A DNA stretch of 55,079 nt from Kordia jejudonensis (GTDB taxonomy: Bacteria > Bacteroidota > Bacteroidia > Flavobacteriales > Flavobacteriaceae): NCBI RefSeq assembly GCF_001005315.1, contig NZ_LBMG01000044.1, positions 1 to 55,079 of the forward strand, written 5' to 3'. The position numbers were made by a program, and so were the translations under genes. Numbering within the stretch: the stretch's first letter is position 1; every line of letters begins with the position of its first letter. The notes below the pieces were generated by a model. It had not been told where the DNA came from, did not search any database, and saw only the letters and a list, made by a program, of their open reading frames with translations. Shown in pieces: positions 25,645-38,000 of the stretch.

Positions 25645-26658
25645 TTATTGCTTTATAAACTTCTTCGTAGTTACGGCACCTGTTGTTGTTTCAAGTGTGA
25701 CAAAATACATTCCTTGTTGTAAACTTGATACTGAAATTTGTTCAGTTGCAGTAGTTGAAGTAAATACATTTCTTCCTTGTACATCAACAATAGAAACACG
25801 CTGAATCGTTTGATTATCTTTCGATTCAATCGTTATAAAATCAGTTGCAGGATTTGGATACAACTGAAAGTTTGAAGAATCTACAGTATTTCGCGAAAGT
25901 GTTACAGCAGTATTACGTTCAAAAGTTTCTGTAGTTTCATTAATACCTAAAAAACCAGAAACAAGTAAAGCGTTTGTGTATCTAAAAGCAATATTATCAG
26001 CAGTATTATCATAATAATAATATGTTGTCTGTGTCAATGTTCCGATATTATTAAAAATAGGCGGAATGCTAAAACTCAATACTTGATCAACGCGTAAACG
26101 TGTTACAGGAGCTGAGTAATCTGAAAAAGTCAGATCTGGAATATTCAATGTTCCATATGCTTCCACGGTAGCTGTAAACGTTCCTGTAAAAGTTCCGCTA
26201 GTGCCTTGGTATGAAAATGTTCCTGCGGCAGTTCCAGAATTATTTGCGCCAAAAGTCAAAGGAAATAGTCCCACAAAAGCATTGGTAGTACTATAATTTA
26301 AAACAATATCTCCTTGTGAAGCGCCTGTAATATACGTTCCCGTTCCGTCTTCTCTTTGGAAAAACTGACTTACTGTTGGTGTGCCACCTTGTGTTGTAAT
26401 AGATAAAACTTCTGTTGTACCAGGATATGTTGTCAATTCTGCGGCTGTTGGTGGCGCATACGAGTCAATATTTGTTCCTGTAGCAGTCAAATTATCGAAC
26501 GTCCAAACAGCATTCATTCCTGTTGGTGTTTGATCAAGCGGCGCTGCTGGCGTGACAATGGTAAAATCCGTGTTTGGGTCACTATTAAATGACGAAATTG
26601 TTTGTGAATTTGCAGCATAACCGAAAAGTAATGCGACTAAAAGTAATTTTGTTTTCAT
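25645..26658 (-). CDS. Secreted protein with T9SS type A sorting domain
   Basis: This 337-residue protein has a signal peptide (LLLVALLFGYAANSQ) and a C-terminal type A sorting domain from about residue 258. The domain shows FQLYPNPATDFITIES, RVSIVDVQGRNVFTS, GMYFVTLETTTGAV and a final KKFIKQ. These signals take proteins through the outer membrane by the type IX system. The middle is a Thr/Gly/Ser-rich beta-sandwich with no recognised catalytic motif. It is monocistronic. Confidence 0.9.
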   Translation of the reverse strand: MKTKLLLVALLFGYAANSQTISSFNSDPNTDFTIVTPAAPLDQTPTGMNAVWTFDNLTATGTNIDSYAPPTAAELTTYPGTTEVLSITTQGGTPTVSQFFQREDGTGTYITGASQGDIVLNYSTTNAFVGLFPLTFGANNSGTAAGTFSYQGTSGTFTGTFTATVEAYGTLNIPDLTFSDYSAPVTRLRVDQVLSFSIPPIFNNIGTLTQTTYYYYDNTADNIAFRYTNALLVSGFLGINETTETFERNTAVTLSRNTVDSSNFQLYPNPATDFITIESKDNQTIQRVSIVDVQGRNVFTSTTATEQISVSSLQQGMYFVTLETTTGAVTTKKFIKQ

Positions 26659-28984
<2,326 letters not shown>

Positions 28985-29005
28985 ACTGTAATATGTATAA
29001 AATTG

Positions 29006-29046
29006 AAAACGGCTGTTTTAAACTTTTTAAACAGCCGTTTTTTTTA
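29006..29046. terminator. Intrinsic terminator downstream of gyrB
   Basis: AAAACGGCTGTTT and AAACAGCCGTTTT pair perfectly around a ten-base AT loop and run into T residues. A weaker A-run on the other side lets it serve the convergent gene as well. Confidence 0.9.
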
Positions 29047-29054
29047 TGTTAATT

Positions 29055-29779
29055 TTATTCTTTAATAAAACGAGAAATCGTAGTGTCTCCGTCTTTAAAT
29101 GTAGTTTTCATAAAATAAATTCCAGGCTTTAAAAATGATAAGTCTAGTGAATTTTCTTGGTGCAAACTTGTTTTCTCAAAAATACTTGTACCCATCAACG
29201 AAAGTATACGTACACTTTCTACTTGAAATCCTTTAAAATCAAAATGTAACTTCTTCTTCACAGGATTCGGATACATCACAATTTTTTTCTCATCAAACTT
29301 TTTAGCCGAAAGCGTAAAATTGCCATGTACAGCTCTGTTGCCTTCAGGCGTATCAATAATCAACCTTTTATTGCCATTTCCTAAATCTATAACTTCATAA
29401 TCAAAAGTTCTCATTACAGAATTATTTCCAATCATAATGGTGTTAAGGTATTGACTTTCAAGTGCGCAGGCAGAAATACAGTTTCCTAAAGTTACGCTTA
29501 AAAATCAACCGTAAAAGTGTCTGATGTAAAAGTTAAGGTTGCACCAGGATTAAAAGCATAATTAGTATCTCCTGCGGTTGCTAGAAATTCATAATTGTTG
29601 GGTGATGACTCAAAAAAGGTAATTTTTGCATTGTTGATTCCTTGCAATGGCTCAATATTGGTAACATTTCCGTCGATAATTATTTGATGTAACTTCCATG
29701 GAATATCAATCAAATCCTGTTGTGCAAATGCCACACAAAAGAAAAAGAAGGTAAAAATAGATAGTGTAATTTTTTTCAT
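29055..29779 (-). pseudogene. T9SS-exported lipocalin-like protein, split by a one-base frameshift
   Basis: Two minus-strand frames belong to one gene. The first (29498-29779) encodes a signal peptide (TLSIFTFFFFCVAFAQ) and a small beta domain with IPWKLHQIIIDG and NNAKITFFESSPNNYEF, and stops right after DTFTVDF. The second continues in the next frame, reading SVTLGNCISACALESQYLNT before its first Met, and ends in a type A sorting domain (IVMYPNPVKKKLHFDFKG to ISRFIKE). Adding one base to the five-base A/T run around 29502-29506 joins them as DTFTVDFLSVTLGN, a normal-length protein of about 241 residues. It is either a true frameshift, a phase-variable homopolymer, or an assembly error. Confidence 0.8.
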
Positions 29780-30004
29780 GTCGTAAATAGTTTACATAAA
29801 TATACAAAAAATAACTATCGTTGTTTATCTTGTAAACAAGTACCAAAACTACATTCTATTTCAAAAAACTAAGTTTAGGACAATTACGTATATATCAGTA
29901 AATATCTTTTTTGAGATGGGAATTATATAGTAGAAATCTAAAATCTTGAAAAAGAGGTGTAAATTATTTTGTAATTTTACAATCAATAAAAACTCGATCA
30001 AATC

Positions 30005-31018
30005 ATGAAAAAAATTACTACATTACTAACGGTCTTGTTAGGAACTTTTTATGCACATTCGCAAGACAATGTTAACGAATTATTAGCCGCAGGTATTGAT
30101 GATGCAAAACGATTTAGTACCGATTATATAGCGCCAGCTTCAGAAGGTTTGGCATACGGAATCAATAATGGTTGGTTTAACAGTGCATCTTCGCCAAAAC
30201 GCTACGGATTTGAAATTTCCATTGTAGGAAATGCTTCATTTATCAAAGATGACAAAAAATCATTTCAACTCAATGTAGCTGATTATGAAAATATACGATT
30301 TCCAGACAACAGTCCGTCAAAAACAGTGGCTACGGCTTTAGGGCAAAATGAACCAGATGTTACAGTTGTTGTAACGTACGACGATCCTATTTTCGGAAGT
30401 CAAGAAGTAACGCTTACACTGCCAACAGGAATTGGTTCAGAAAATGTAGACATGATTCCAACGGCATACGTTCAGGCGAGTTTTTCACCATTCAAAGGAA
30501 CGCAACTAAAAGGACGTTTTTTTCCAAAAGTAGACACAGAAGATGTAGAACTTAGTACATATGGTTTTGGTATTCAACAAGAATTTACCTCATGGTTACC
30601 AGCAGAAAGTACGTTTCCTGTAGCAGTTTCTGGACTTATTGCCTACACACATTTAAATGCAAATTACGATTTTACAAATTCAAGTGTCGTTGCCGGTGAT
30701 AATCAACAAGTAGAAACAGAAGTAAACACTCTTTTATTTCAGCTAATTGTAGGAACAAAATTTGAAGTTGTAAACTTTTACGGAGGTTTAGGATACATAA
30801 GTGGTGATTCTCAAACAGATTTACTTGGTAATTATACGGTAACAGATGGAGTTTTCTTTTCACAAACCATCACAGATCCATTCACGATAGATCAGGATAT
30901 CTCTGGAATCCGCGGAACTTTAGGCGCAAATTTGAAACTTGGCTTTTTTAGTTTAAATGCTGATTATTCTATAGGAGAATTTGATGCTGCAAGCTTAGGA
31001 CTCAACTTTTCATTTTAA
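30005..31018 (+). CDS. DUF6588-like outer-membrane barrel protein
   Basis: This 337-residue protein has a signal peptide (ITTLLTVLLGTFYAHSQ) followed by NELLAAGIDDAKRFSTDYIA and a run of beta strands ending LGANLKLGFFSLNADYSIGE and a terminal LNFSF. This matches my memory of the DUF6588 family in Bacteroidota, whose members are predicted barrels of unknown function. The leader carries a TAATTTTA element near 29974. It stands alone, 87 bases before mdh, which has its own promoter. Confidence 0.75.
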   Translation: MKKITTLLTVLLGTFYAHSQDNVNELLAAGIDDAKRFSTDYIAPASEGLAYGINNGWFNSASSPKRYGFEISIVGNASFIKDDKKSFQLNVADYENIRFPDNSPSKTVATALGQNEPDVTVVVTYDDPIFGSQEVTLTLPTGIGSENVDMIPTAYVQASFSPFKGTQLKGRFFPKVDTEDVELSTYGFGIQQEFTSWLPAESTFPVAVSGLIAYTHLNANYDFTNSSVVAGDNQQVETEVNTLLFQLIVGTKFEVVNFYGGLGYISGDSQTDLLGNYTVTDGVFFSQTITDPFTIDQDISGIRGTLGANLKLGFFSLNADYSIGEFDAASLGLNFSF

Positions 31019-31063
31019 GTATATTTTAAGAATTGGTTTTTTTCTAAAGAGGAGATTAATTTG

Positions 31064-31071
31064 TACTTTTG
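31064..31071 (+). promoter_or_regulatory. mdh -7 promoter element
   Basis: TACTTTTG followed by CAG is a textbook TAnnTTTG element. It lies 34 bases before the mdh ATG. The -33 region falls in a T-rich stretch near 31037-31043. Confidence 0.55.
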
Positions 31072-31105
31072 CAGCTTATAAACAATACATAAAAATAATA
31101 AGAAT

Positions 31106-32032
31106 ATGAAAGTTACAGTTGTAGGAGCAGGAGCCGTTGGTGCTAGTTGCGCAGAATATATCGCGATTAAAAACTTTGCTTCAGAAGTCGTTTTATTAGA
31201 TATCAAAGAAGGATATGCAGAAGGAAAAGCTATGGATTTGATGCAAACTGCTTCTTTGAATGGTTTTGATACAAAAATCACAGGAAGTACAAGCGACTAC
31301 GCAAAAACAGCTGGTAGCGATATTTGTGTTATTACTTCAGGAATTCCACGTAAACCAGGAATGACACGTGAAGAATTAATCGGAATTAACGCTGGAATTG
31401 TAAAATCAGTTTCTGCTAGTTTAATTGAGCATTCTCCAAATACAATCATCATTGTCGTGAGTAATCCAATGGATACAATGACATATTTAGTTCACAAAAC
31501 AACAGGATTGCCTAAAAACAGAATCATCGGAATGGGTGGAGCTTTAGACAGTGCGCGTTTCAAATACAGATTAGCGGAAGCTTTAGAAGCGCCAATTTCG
31601 GATGTTGATGGAATGGTAATCGGTGGACACAGTGACAAAGGAATGGTTCCGTTAACGGCACATGCTACACGTAACAGTGTAAAAGTTTCTGAATTCTTAT
31701 CAGAAGACCGTTTAAATCAAGTAAAAGAAGATACGAAAGTTGGTGGAGCAACCCTAACAAAATTATTAGGAACTTCAGCTTGGTACGCTCCAGGAGCAGC
31801 AGTTTCAGGATTGGTTCAAGCAATTGCTTGTGATCAAAAGAAAATGTTCCCTTGTTCAGTATTATTAGATGGAGAATACGGATTAAACGATTTATGTATC
31901 GGAGTTCCTGTAATCTTAGGAAGAAACGGAATTGAAAGTATCGTTGAAATCGATTTAAGCGATGCTGAAAAAGCACATATGGAAGAAAGTGCTGCAGGTG
32001 TTAAGAAAACAAACGGATTATTAGAATTATAA
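31106..32032 (+). CDS. mdh: Malate dehydrogenase
   Basis: Mdh interconverts malate and oxaloacetate with NAD in the TCA cycle. The Rossmann motif VVGAGAVGASCAEYIA opens the protein and Asp33 (LLDIKEG) marks NAD preference. Substrate arginines lie in RKPGMTREELIGIN and ARFKYRLAEAL, and the catalytic histidine in IGGHSDKGMVPL. The 308-residue length and motifs place it in the LDH-like (type 3) malate dehydrogenases. A terminator follows. Confidence 0.96.
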   Translation: MKVTVVGAGAVGASCAEYIAIKNFASEVVLLDIKEGYAEGKAMDLMQTASLNGFDTKITGSTSDYAKTAGSDICVITSGIPRKPGMTREELIGINAGIVKSVSASLIEHSPNTIIIVVSNPMDTMTYLVHKTTGLPKNRIIGMGGALDSARFKYRLAEALEAPISDVDGMVIGGHSDKGMVPLTAHATRNSVKVSEFLSEDRLNQVKEDTKVGGATLTKLLGTSAWYAPGAAVSGLVQAIACDQKKMFPCSVLLDGEYGLNDLCIGVPVILGRNGIESIVEIDLSDAEKAHMEESAAGVKKTNGLLEL

Positions 32033-32055
32033 ATTCGATATCAATATACTACTAT

Positions 32056-32090
32056 AAAATCCTCATGATTATCTGTCGTGAGGATTTTTA
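32056..32090 (+). terminator. Intrinsic terminator downstream of mdh
   Basis: AAAATCCTCATGA and TCGTGAGGATTTT pair fully with one G-T pair around TTATCTG and end in T residues. Confidence 0.85.
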
Positions 32091-32093
32091 GTT

Positions 32094-32237
32094 ATGAACT
32101 CGTTTAAACTTTTCGGATTTAGGCGAAAATTAGCAGTTTTAAGTGCTGTTGACAGCTTTTTTGAGTTTCATAGCAGCGCTACGGAACGAAAAAAAGGTAA
32201 AAGCAGGGCTGAAAAGAGCAATTTTTTAGCAAATTAA
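32094..32237 (+). CDS. 47-codon ORF inside an inverted-repeat element (coding status doubtful)
   Basis: An ATG immediately at the left end of the inverted-repeat element opens a 47-codon frame that runs almost exactly to the right end. It begins MNSFKLFGFRRKLAVL and continues through SAVDSFFEFHSSATERKKGK to a stop at 32235-32237. The peptide is basic with no signal peptide. The frame covers the element so precisely that it may be a feature of the repeat rather than a translated gene. No ribosome site is evident. Confidence 0.3.
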   Translation: MNSFKLFGFRRKLAVLSAVDSFFEFHSSATERKKGKSRAEKSNFLAN

Positions 32238-32255
32238 AAAAGTTTAAACGAGTTC
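32096..32255. mobile_element. 160-bp element with 18-bp terminal inverted repeats (MITE-like)
   Basis: GAACTCGTTTAAACTTTT at 32096-32113 is repeated as its exact reverse complement at 32238-32255. TAT lies just outside each end (gttat before, tataag after), a possible 3-base target duplication. The inside contains a GC-richer segment tagcagcgctacggaac and no transposase. The size and ends fit a miniature inverted-repeat element or a structured intergenic repeat. I believe similar sequences occur in other flavobacterial genomes, but this cannot be checked here. Confidence 0.75.
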
Positions 32256-32321
32256 TATAAGTCAATGTAACATTCATACACAATACAACACACATACCAA
32301 TAAGAACTTAAAAAATATAGA

Positions 32322-32975
32322 ATGAAAAAAATAATTATTGCAATCGCATTACTCTCTAGTATTACAGTTTTTGCTCAAAAGAAAATCACGGAAGGAAAAA
32401 TTATTGCTACACAAACAATGTCAACTGACAACGAAGAAATGCAAAAACAGTTTGCTGCCATGGGAAGTGTAGAATCTGTTGCACACTTTAAAGGTGAAAA
32501 TTCGCGTACCGTAATTGAAAATCCAACAACAGGTAAAGTAGCAACAGTGATAAATGCTGATACAAACGAGATGTTAATGGTTATGGACAATCCAATGTTG
32601 GGTAAAATGTATATGCTGAAAAAAAATCTTGTCGAAGCAAAAGACATGAAGAATATTAAAGTAACCAAAGGAACTGAAACAAAAACGGTTTTAGGATATA
32701 CATGTCAACAATACTTCGTTGAGAACACAAAAAACGGAACTACCGTAAAAATGGAAATATTTACTACAGAAGAAATTCCTATAATATCGCCGCAAACATT
32801 GGAATATGGAGATAAAATAAAAGGTTTTCCTTTATATCTTGTCATTGAAATGAATCAAATGGGAATTGATATGAAAATTGCAACGGAAGTTACGGAGATC
32901 AAAGAAGAAAAAGTTTCTGAAAGTTTATTCAGTACTGTACCGCCAGAAGGTTACAAAAATATGGAAGACCAATAA
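32322..32975 (+). CDS. Secreted DUF4412-like protein
   Basis: This 217-residue protein has a signal peptide (IIIAIALLSSITVFAQ) and the pattern of secreted DUF4412-type proteins: an early KITEGKIIATQTM strand, MLMVMDNPMLGKMYM, and VLGYTCQQYFVEN with a single conserved cysteine, then IEMNQMGIDMKIATEVTEI. The family is found in the envelope of Bacteroidota and its role is unknown. It stands alone. Confidence 0.72.
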   Translation: MKKIIIAIALLSSITVFAQKKITEGKIIATQTMSTDNEEMQKQFAAMGSVESVAHFKGENSRTVIENPTTGKVATVINADTNEMLMVMDNPMLGKMYMLKKNLVEAKDMKNIKVTKGTETKTVLGYTCQQYFVENTKNGTTVKMEIFTTEEIPIISPQTLEYGDKIKGFPLYLVIEMNQMGIDMKIATEVTEIKEEKVSESLFSTVPPEGYKNMEDQ

Positions 32976-32995
32976 ACTTCTAATACACCTACTAT

Positions 32996-33080
32996 AAAGA
33001 GGTTGTCCCAAAAGCATCAGAAAGCGTCATTCAGTGTATGATTCGGTTTGATGAAAATTTCGCTTTTTAGACAGCCTTTT
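32996..33080. repeat. Inverted-repeat spacer element
   Basis: AAAGAGGTTGTCCCAAAAGC at the left and GCTTTTTAGACAGCCTTTT at the right are imperfect inverted copies about 19 bases long around a 46-base interior. The right arm runs into TTTTC, so it may also end transcription from the preceding gene. Confidence 0.6.
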
Positions 33081-33094
33081 CTTATTCATAATAA

Positions 33095-34060
33095 ATGATA
33101 GATTTCATGAAAAAAATATACATTATAAATCTTGCCGTCGTACTAATCGTGTTGCTAACTGCTTGTGAAGGAATTTTTTCAGGTTACCAGCACCAAATGC
33201 AACTAGAAATTGTAGCTGATCATGTAGATCAAAATCAATTAGAAAAAACAAAAGAAGTCATTCAAAAACGCTTGCGCAAGCTAGGTGGAAATAACATAGA
33301 AATCTTGGGTAAAAACAAAAAATTGACTGTGAATTATGAAATAGGAGGCGATTCAATATTGGTTTGGCAAAGTTTTCAAATGGTAGGAAAGCTGGAGTTT
33401 TTTAAAGTGCATTCGTCTAAAAATGAATTATTTACACATCTTGAAACAACATTCAAACCTCGCATGAAAGATACTTTAGTCGATAGTAATAACGCAACAA
33501 AAATTACTACAATTGAGGTTTTTGATTATATCGGAATGACGCCTGCACCAACCGAAGACTATATATTTGGCTATGTAGCAGCAGAAAATAAATTGCGTGT
33601 TGCCTCACTTTTAGTAGACAAAGAACCTGTATTCATACCATCGATTGGTAAAAAAATAAAATTTTTATTTGGGAAGAAAACTAACGGTACATTTCCAGTA
33701 TATGCATTGGTTGTTGCCTCAGAAAACAAAGCTCCTTTAGATGGAAGTTATGTTGTAAATGCCGCAGCAAGAGAAACACATTTTCAAGGAAACTATGTAG
33801 TAAGTTTTCAATTGAATGATGAAGGCGCATTAATTTGGGAACAACTCACAGAAGACGCATATCAAACACGATCAAATATTGCCATTGTCATAGATGGTCT
33901 TGTATATTCAGCGCCATTTGTTACTTCTGGACCAATATCAGGCGGACGATCTGAAATTTCAGGAAGCTTTACACAATCAGAAGCCACTATTCTAGCAAGT
34001 GTTATTCATTCGGGAGCGCTTCCAAAGGTGAAAATTTCTGAAATGAAAAGTATCCAATAA
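33095..34060 (+). CDS. Lipoprotein with a SecD P1-head-like domain
   Basis: This 321-residue protein starts with a lipoprotein signal (VLIVLLTACEG, Cys near 24) and is otherwise soluble. Its last 100 residues are plainly homologous to the periplasmic P1 head of SecD: IAIVIDGLVYSAPFVTSGPI and SGGRSEISGSFTQSEATIL match the segments IAIVLDNIVYSAPSVNNGKI and SGGNSQISGNFTINEAQDL of the SecDF encoded 1 kb downstream. The N-terminal part (VIQKRLRKLGGNNIEIL) resembles the P1 base. No translocon membrane segments are present. It may bind translocating chains as a detached P1 module, which is inference. Start choice: ATG at 33110 (MKKIYIINL) would give a more normal signal peptide than 33095. Confidence 0.85.
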   Translation: MIDFMKKIYIINLAVVLIVLLTACEGIFSGYQHQMQLEIVADHVDQNQLEKTKEVIQKRLRKLGGNNIEILGKNKKLTVNYEIGGDSILVWQSFQMVGKLEFFKVHSSKNELFTHLETTFKPRMKDTLVDSNNATKITTIEVFDYIGMTPAPTEDYIFGYVAAENKLRVASLLVDKEPVFIPSIGKKIKFLFGKKTNGTFPVYALVVASENKAPLDGSYVVNAAARETHFQGNYVVSFQLNDEGALIWEQLTEDAYQTRSNIAIVIDGLVYSAPFVTSGPISGGRSEISGSFTQSEATILASVIHSGALPKVKISEMKSIQ

Positions 34061-34218
34061 GTAGTTCAATCCTATAAAATAATAGCCTAACCTAGAATAA
34101 ACAATATAAATGCTTCATTGACTAAAAAAGAATGAGTAGTCATGTCATATTCAATATTTTAATGAAATTAATTGTATAAAGATTACTAAAATGCAGTCTT
34201 TATTTTTATATTTGGCGG

Positions 34219-34851
34219 ATGATTGCAAAAAAGTATTTTAGTGCTTTAGTCATACTTATTACACTCCTTGGTTTTTACACGAAGCAAACTCCTGTGCCAA
34301 ATCAGGAAATTGTACTTCAATTTGTAGATCAAGCAGTCGTAGTTGAAGATTCACAAAATATCATTGATGCGATCAAATCGCAATTACAATCAGTAGGTGT
34401 TACGGACATTCAAGTTACCGAGCAAGAAAATGGTATCTTAAAAATAGCATACTACAGTGACGCTGAGGTAGCAGACATTAAAAAAATACTTGCTGCCAAC
34501 GGAATTCATTCTGAAAAAGATTCTCAAGAACTTCCCAACAACAAAAAAGTAGTTGCGTTTCAAAACGATGGCAATGTAGAAACTTTCAAACTAGATGTAT
34601 ACGAAATACAAACGTCGTTAAATCCATATGCAGGAGTTCATGGAAAGTACATCTTAGCTTTACAAAAAGAATACGACAAATCGCCAAATCCAAACTCATT
34701 TGGAAACACGCATACATTCTTTACGGGAGAATTTAAAAACACCATTGCATTAGCGTATACAGAATCAACCTATACAACGATTCTGAAAGAAAACATTTCA
34801 TACGAAATTCCTGATGTGCGCGCAGGACCTACTTCTTCTTTACATTCTTAA
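34219..34851 (+). CDS. Small exported protein, possibly P1-base-like
   Basis: This 210-residue protein has an N-terminal hydrophobic segment (YFSALVILITLLGFY) that is either a signal peptide or an anchor. The first domain, IVLQFVDQAVVVEDSQNIID then IKSQLQSVGVTDIQVTEQEN, has the strand-helix-strand order of the ferredoxin-like P1 base of SecD and resembles the N-terminal part of the preceding lipoprotein. The second half (IQTSLNPYAGVHGKYILALQ) is not recognised. It lies between the P1-like lipoprotein and secDF, all on the same strand, which supports a link to protein export. The SecD relation here is weak. Confidence 0.6.
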   Translation: MIAKKYFSALVILITLLGFYTKQTPVPNQEIVLQFVDQAVVVEDSQNIIDAIKSQLQSVGVTDIQVTEQENGILKIAYYSDAEVADIKKILAANGIHSEKDSQELPNNKKVVAFQNDGNVETFKLDVYEIQTSLNPYAGVHGKYILALQKEYDKSPNPNSFGNTHTFFTGEFKNTIALAYTESTYTTILKENISYEIPDVRAGPTSSLHS

Positions 34852-34938
34852 ACTCAATTGAACACGGTTCAATTAAAAGCAGCCATTCTCTATTGGGTAA
34901 AAGGTTGTTTCATCACAATTAAATCACGAAAAAAATAA

Positions 34939-34969
34939 TTGTCAAATCATACGGTAAATTATATATTTG
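34939..34969 (+). promoter_or_regulatory. secDF promoter
   Basis: TTG at 34939-34941 is followed after 20 bases by TATATTTG (34962-34969), a good Bacteroidota promoter. The secDF ATG follows 36 bases later. Confidence 0.6.
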
Positions 34970-35005
34970 CTCGTTTTAAAAAAATTTGACCAAAAATATT
35001 GAATA

Positions 35006-38000
35006 ATGCAGAACAAAGGATTAATAAAATTGTTTGCCATTTTATTCGGATTGGTAAGTATTTACCAATTATCGTTTACGTTTATCACGAATAAAATTGA
35101 AAAAGAAGCAAAAACCTATGCGGTAGCGCAAGTACCAAAACCAACTGAAGGTGCTGATACTAAAGAAAACTCAGCAAAAAGAGCACTTGTTGAAAAACAG
35201 TATTTAGATTCTATTGATGTAAACGAACCAATAAGTTATGGTTTCACATCATTTACATACTCTGAAGCTAAAGACAAGGAATTAAACAAAGGATTAGACC
35301 TTAAAGGTGGAATCAACGTAATTCTTCAAATTTCTGTAAAAGATATCTTAAGAGGACTTACGAATCAAACAGAAAATGAAACGTTTAACAAAGCGTTAGA
35401 AAGAGCTGATGTATTACAAGCTGAAGCACAAGAAGATTACGTAGAATCGTTCTTTAGAGCCTTTGACGAGTTGAAGCCAGAAGGTTTGTTATTGGCAGAT
35501 CCAGATATTTTCTTTACACAAGCGTTAGAAGAAGATATTCCAACGTTTAATACACCTGACAATGATGTAAAACGTGTTATTAGACAAAAAATAAATGAGT
35601 CTATCATTTCTGCAAAAGAAGTACTAAACAAACGTATTGATGAATTTGGTGTTACACAACCAAACATTCAACGTTTAGGAACTTCAGGTCGTATCTTAAT
35701 TGAATTACCAGGTGCGAAAGATGTAATTCGTATTGAAAAGTTATTGCAAACAACTGCCGAATTAGAATTCTGGAAAACGTATAACGATAACTCAAAACTA
35801 AGTACGTTCTTCGCAGCAGCGAATGAAAAACTAAAAGAACTTCCTCAATATGCTTCTCAAAATGAAGACAAAAAAGAAGAAGCTACAGAAACTACAGAAG
35901 GAGAAGAAGAGCAAAAAGCAGAAGACTTATTAACGTCTACTGAAGAAGATAGCTTAGCTGTTGTAAATCCATTATTCGACAGAATTAACTTCACTTTCCA
36001 AGGTGGAGGAATTGTTGGTAAAGTAAAAGAAGCAGACAAAGACACTGTGATGAAATTGCTTAACAATGATCTTATCAAGCAAGTGAAGCCAGCAGAATTA
36101 CGTGCTATTCGTTTCGCATTTGGTAAAGAAAAAGATGATCTAGGATTCCAAGATTTATATGTATTAGAAGGAGAAAGAAAAGGCGCTAAGATAGAGCCTC
36201 AAATGAAAGGTGATGTAATTGATGCAGCGAGCCAAGGATTTGCACAAGACGGGAAAGCAAACGTGAACATGCAAAAGAACGGAATTGGAGCAAAGCAATG
36301 GGAAAAATTAACCGAAGAAGTACATAAAGAAAGAGGATTTATTGCCATTGTTTTAGATAACATTGTATACTCTGCACCAAGTGTAAACAACGGAAAAATC
36401 TCAGGAGGAAACTCTCAAATTTCTGGAAACTTCACAATTAACGAAGCGCAAGATTTAGCAAACGTATTACGTGCGGGTAAATTACCTGCTACAGCAGATA
36501 TCTTACAGTCGGAAGTTGTAGGTCCATCATTAGGACAAGAAGCAATTGATAGCGGTTTAATGTCGTTCCTTATTGCATTAGTATTAGTGTTAGTTTGGAT
36601 GATTTTCTACTACGGTAGAGCTGGTATATTTGCAGATGTTGCCTTAGTATTCAATATTCTATTAATATTTGGTGTATTGGCAAACTTAGGAGCTGTATTA
36701 ACACTTCCTGGTATTGCTGGTATTGTATTAACCATTGGTATGTCGGTGGATGCAAACGTACTTCTGTACGAACGTGTTCGTGAAGAATTAGCCAAGGGTA
36801 AAACGTTGAAAGAAGCTATCAACCATGCGTTTAGCTGGAAAGGAGCCATGTCTTCTATTTTGGATGCGAACATTACAACAGGATTAACAGCCTTAATCTT
36901 ATTCCTATTCGGAACAGGACCAATTAAAGGTTTCGCAACTACTTTATTAATCGGTATTTTCACTTCATTATTTACAGCAATCTTTATCACACGTTTGTTA
37001 ATTGACTGGTATATTGAAAAAGGAAACACATTAGCATTCTCTACAGGAGCAACGAAAAACTTATTTAGAAACAATACTGTTGAGTTCTTGAAAAAGCGTA
37101 AAGTAGCGTATATCATTTCTGGAGCAGTAATACTAATAGGATTAGGATCTATTATCTTTGGAAACCAGTTAAATCAAGGTGTTGATTTTGTCGGAGGACG
37201 TTCATACCAAGTTCGTTTTGAAGGAACTACAAGTCCACAAGATGTAAAAGCTGAATTAGAAAAACAATTTGTAGTTGATGGTGCTGTCGTTTCTCCTGAA
37301 GTAAAAACATTTGGAGAAGACAATCAGTTAAAAATTACTACGAAATATAAGGTGAATGAAACTGGAACTGAAGTTGATGATGAAATCAAGGAAAACTTAT
37401 TTAATGGGTTAAAATCATTCTTACCAAAAGATATGACGTTGGATAAATTTGTTGATGGAGCAGAAGACAAGCAAGTCGGAATCATGAAATCTATTAAAGT
37501 TGGACCAACGATTGCGGATGATATCAAAAAAGATTCATTCTGGGCAGTATTAGGTTCGTTAGTAGTGGTATTCTTATACATTTTATTACGATTCAGAAGA
37601 TGGCAATTCTCGCTTGGAGCGGTAATCGCGGTATTCCACGATGTATTAATTGTATTAGGAATCTTCTCATTAGCTTGGAAATATGTACCATTTACCATGG
37701 AAATCAACCAAGCATTCATTGCGGCAATATTAACCGTAATTGGATACTCGCTGAATGATACCGTGGTTGTATTTGATAGAATCCGTGAATTTATGGACGA
37801 GCGTCCAACTTGGAAACTAAGCAAGGTGGTAAATGCGGCATTAAACAGTACCTTAAGTAGAACGCTGAATACCTCGTTAACTACGTTAGTTGTATTATTA
37901 GCGATCTTTATCTTCGGTGGAGAATCTATTCGTGGATTTATGTTTGCCTTAATTGTAGGTGTTATTGTAGGTACATATTCATCTATGTTCATTGCAACTC

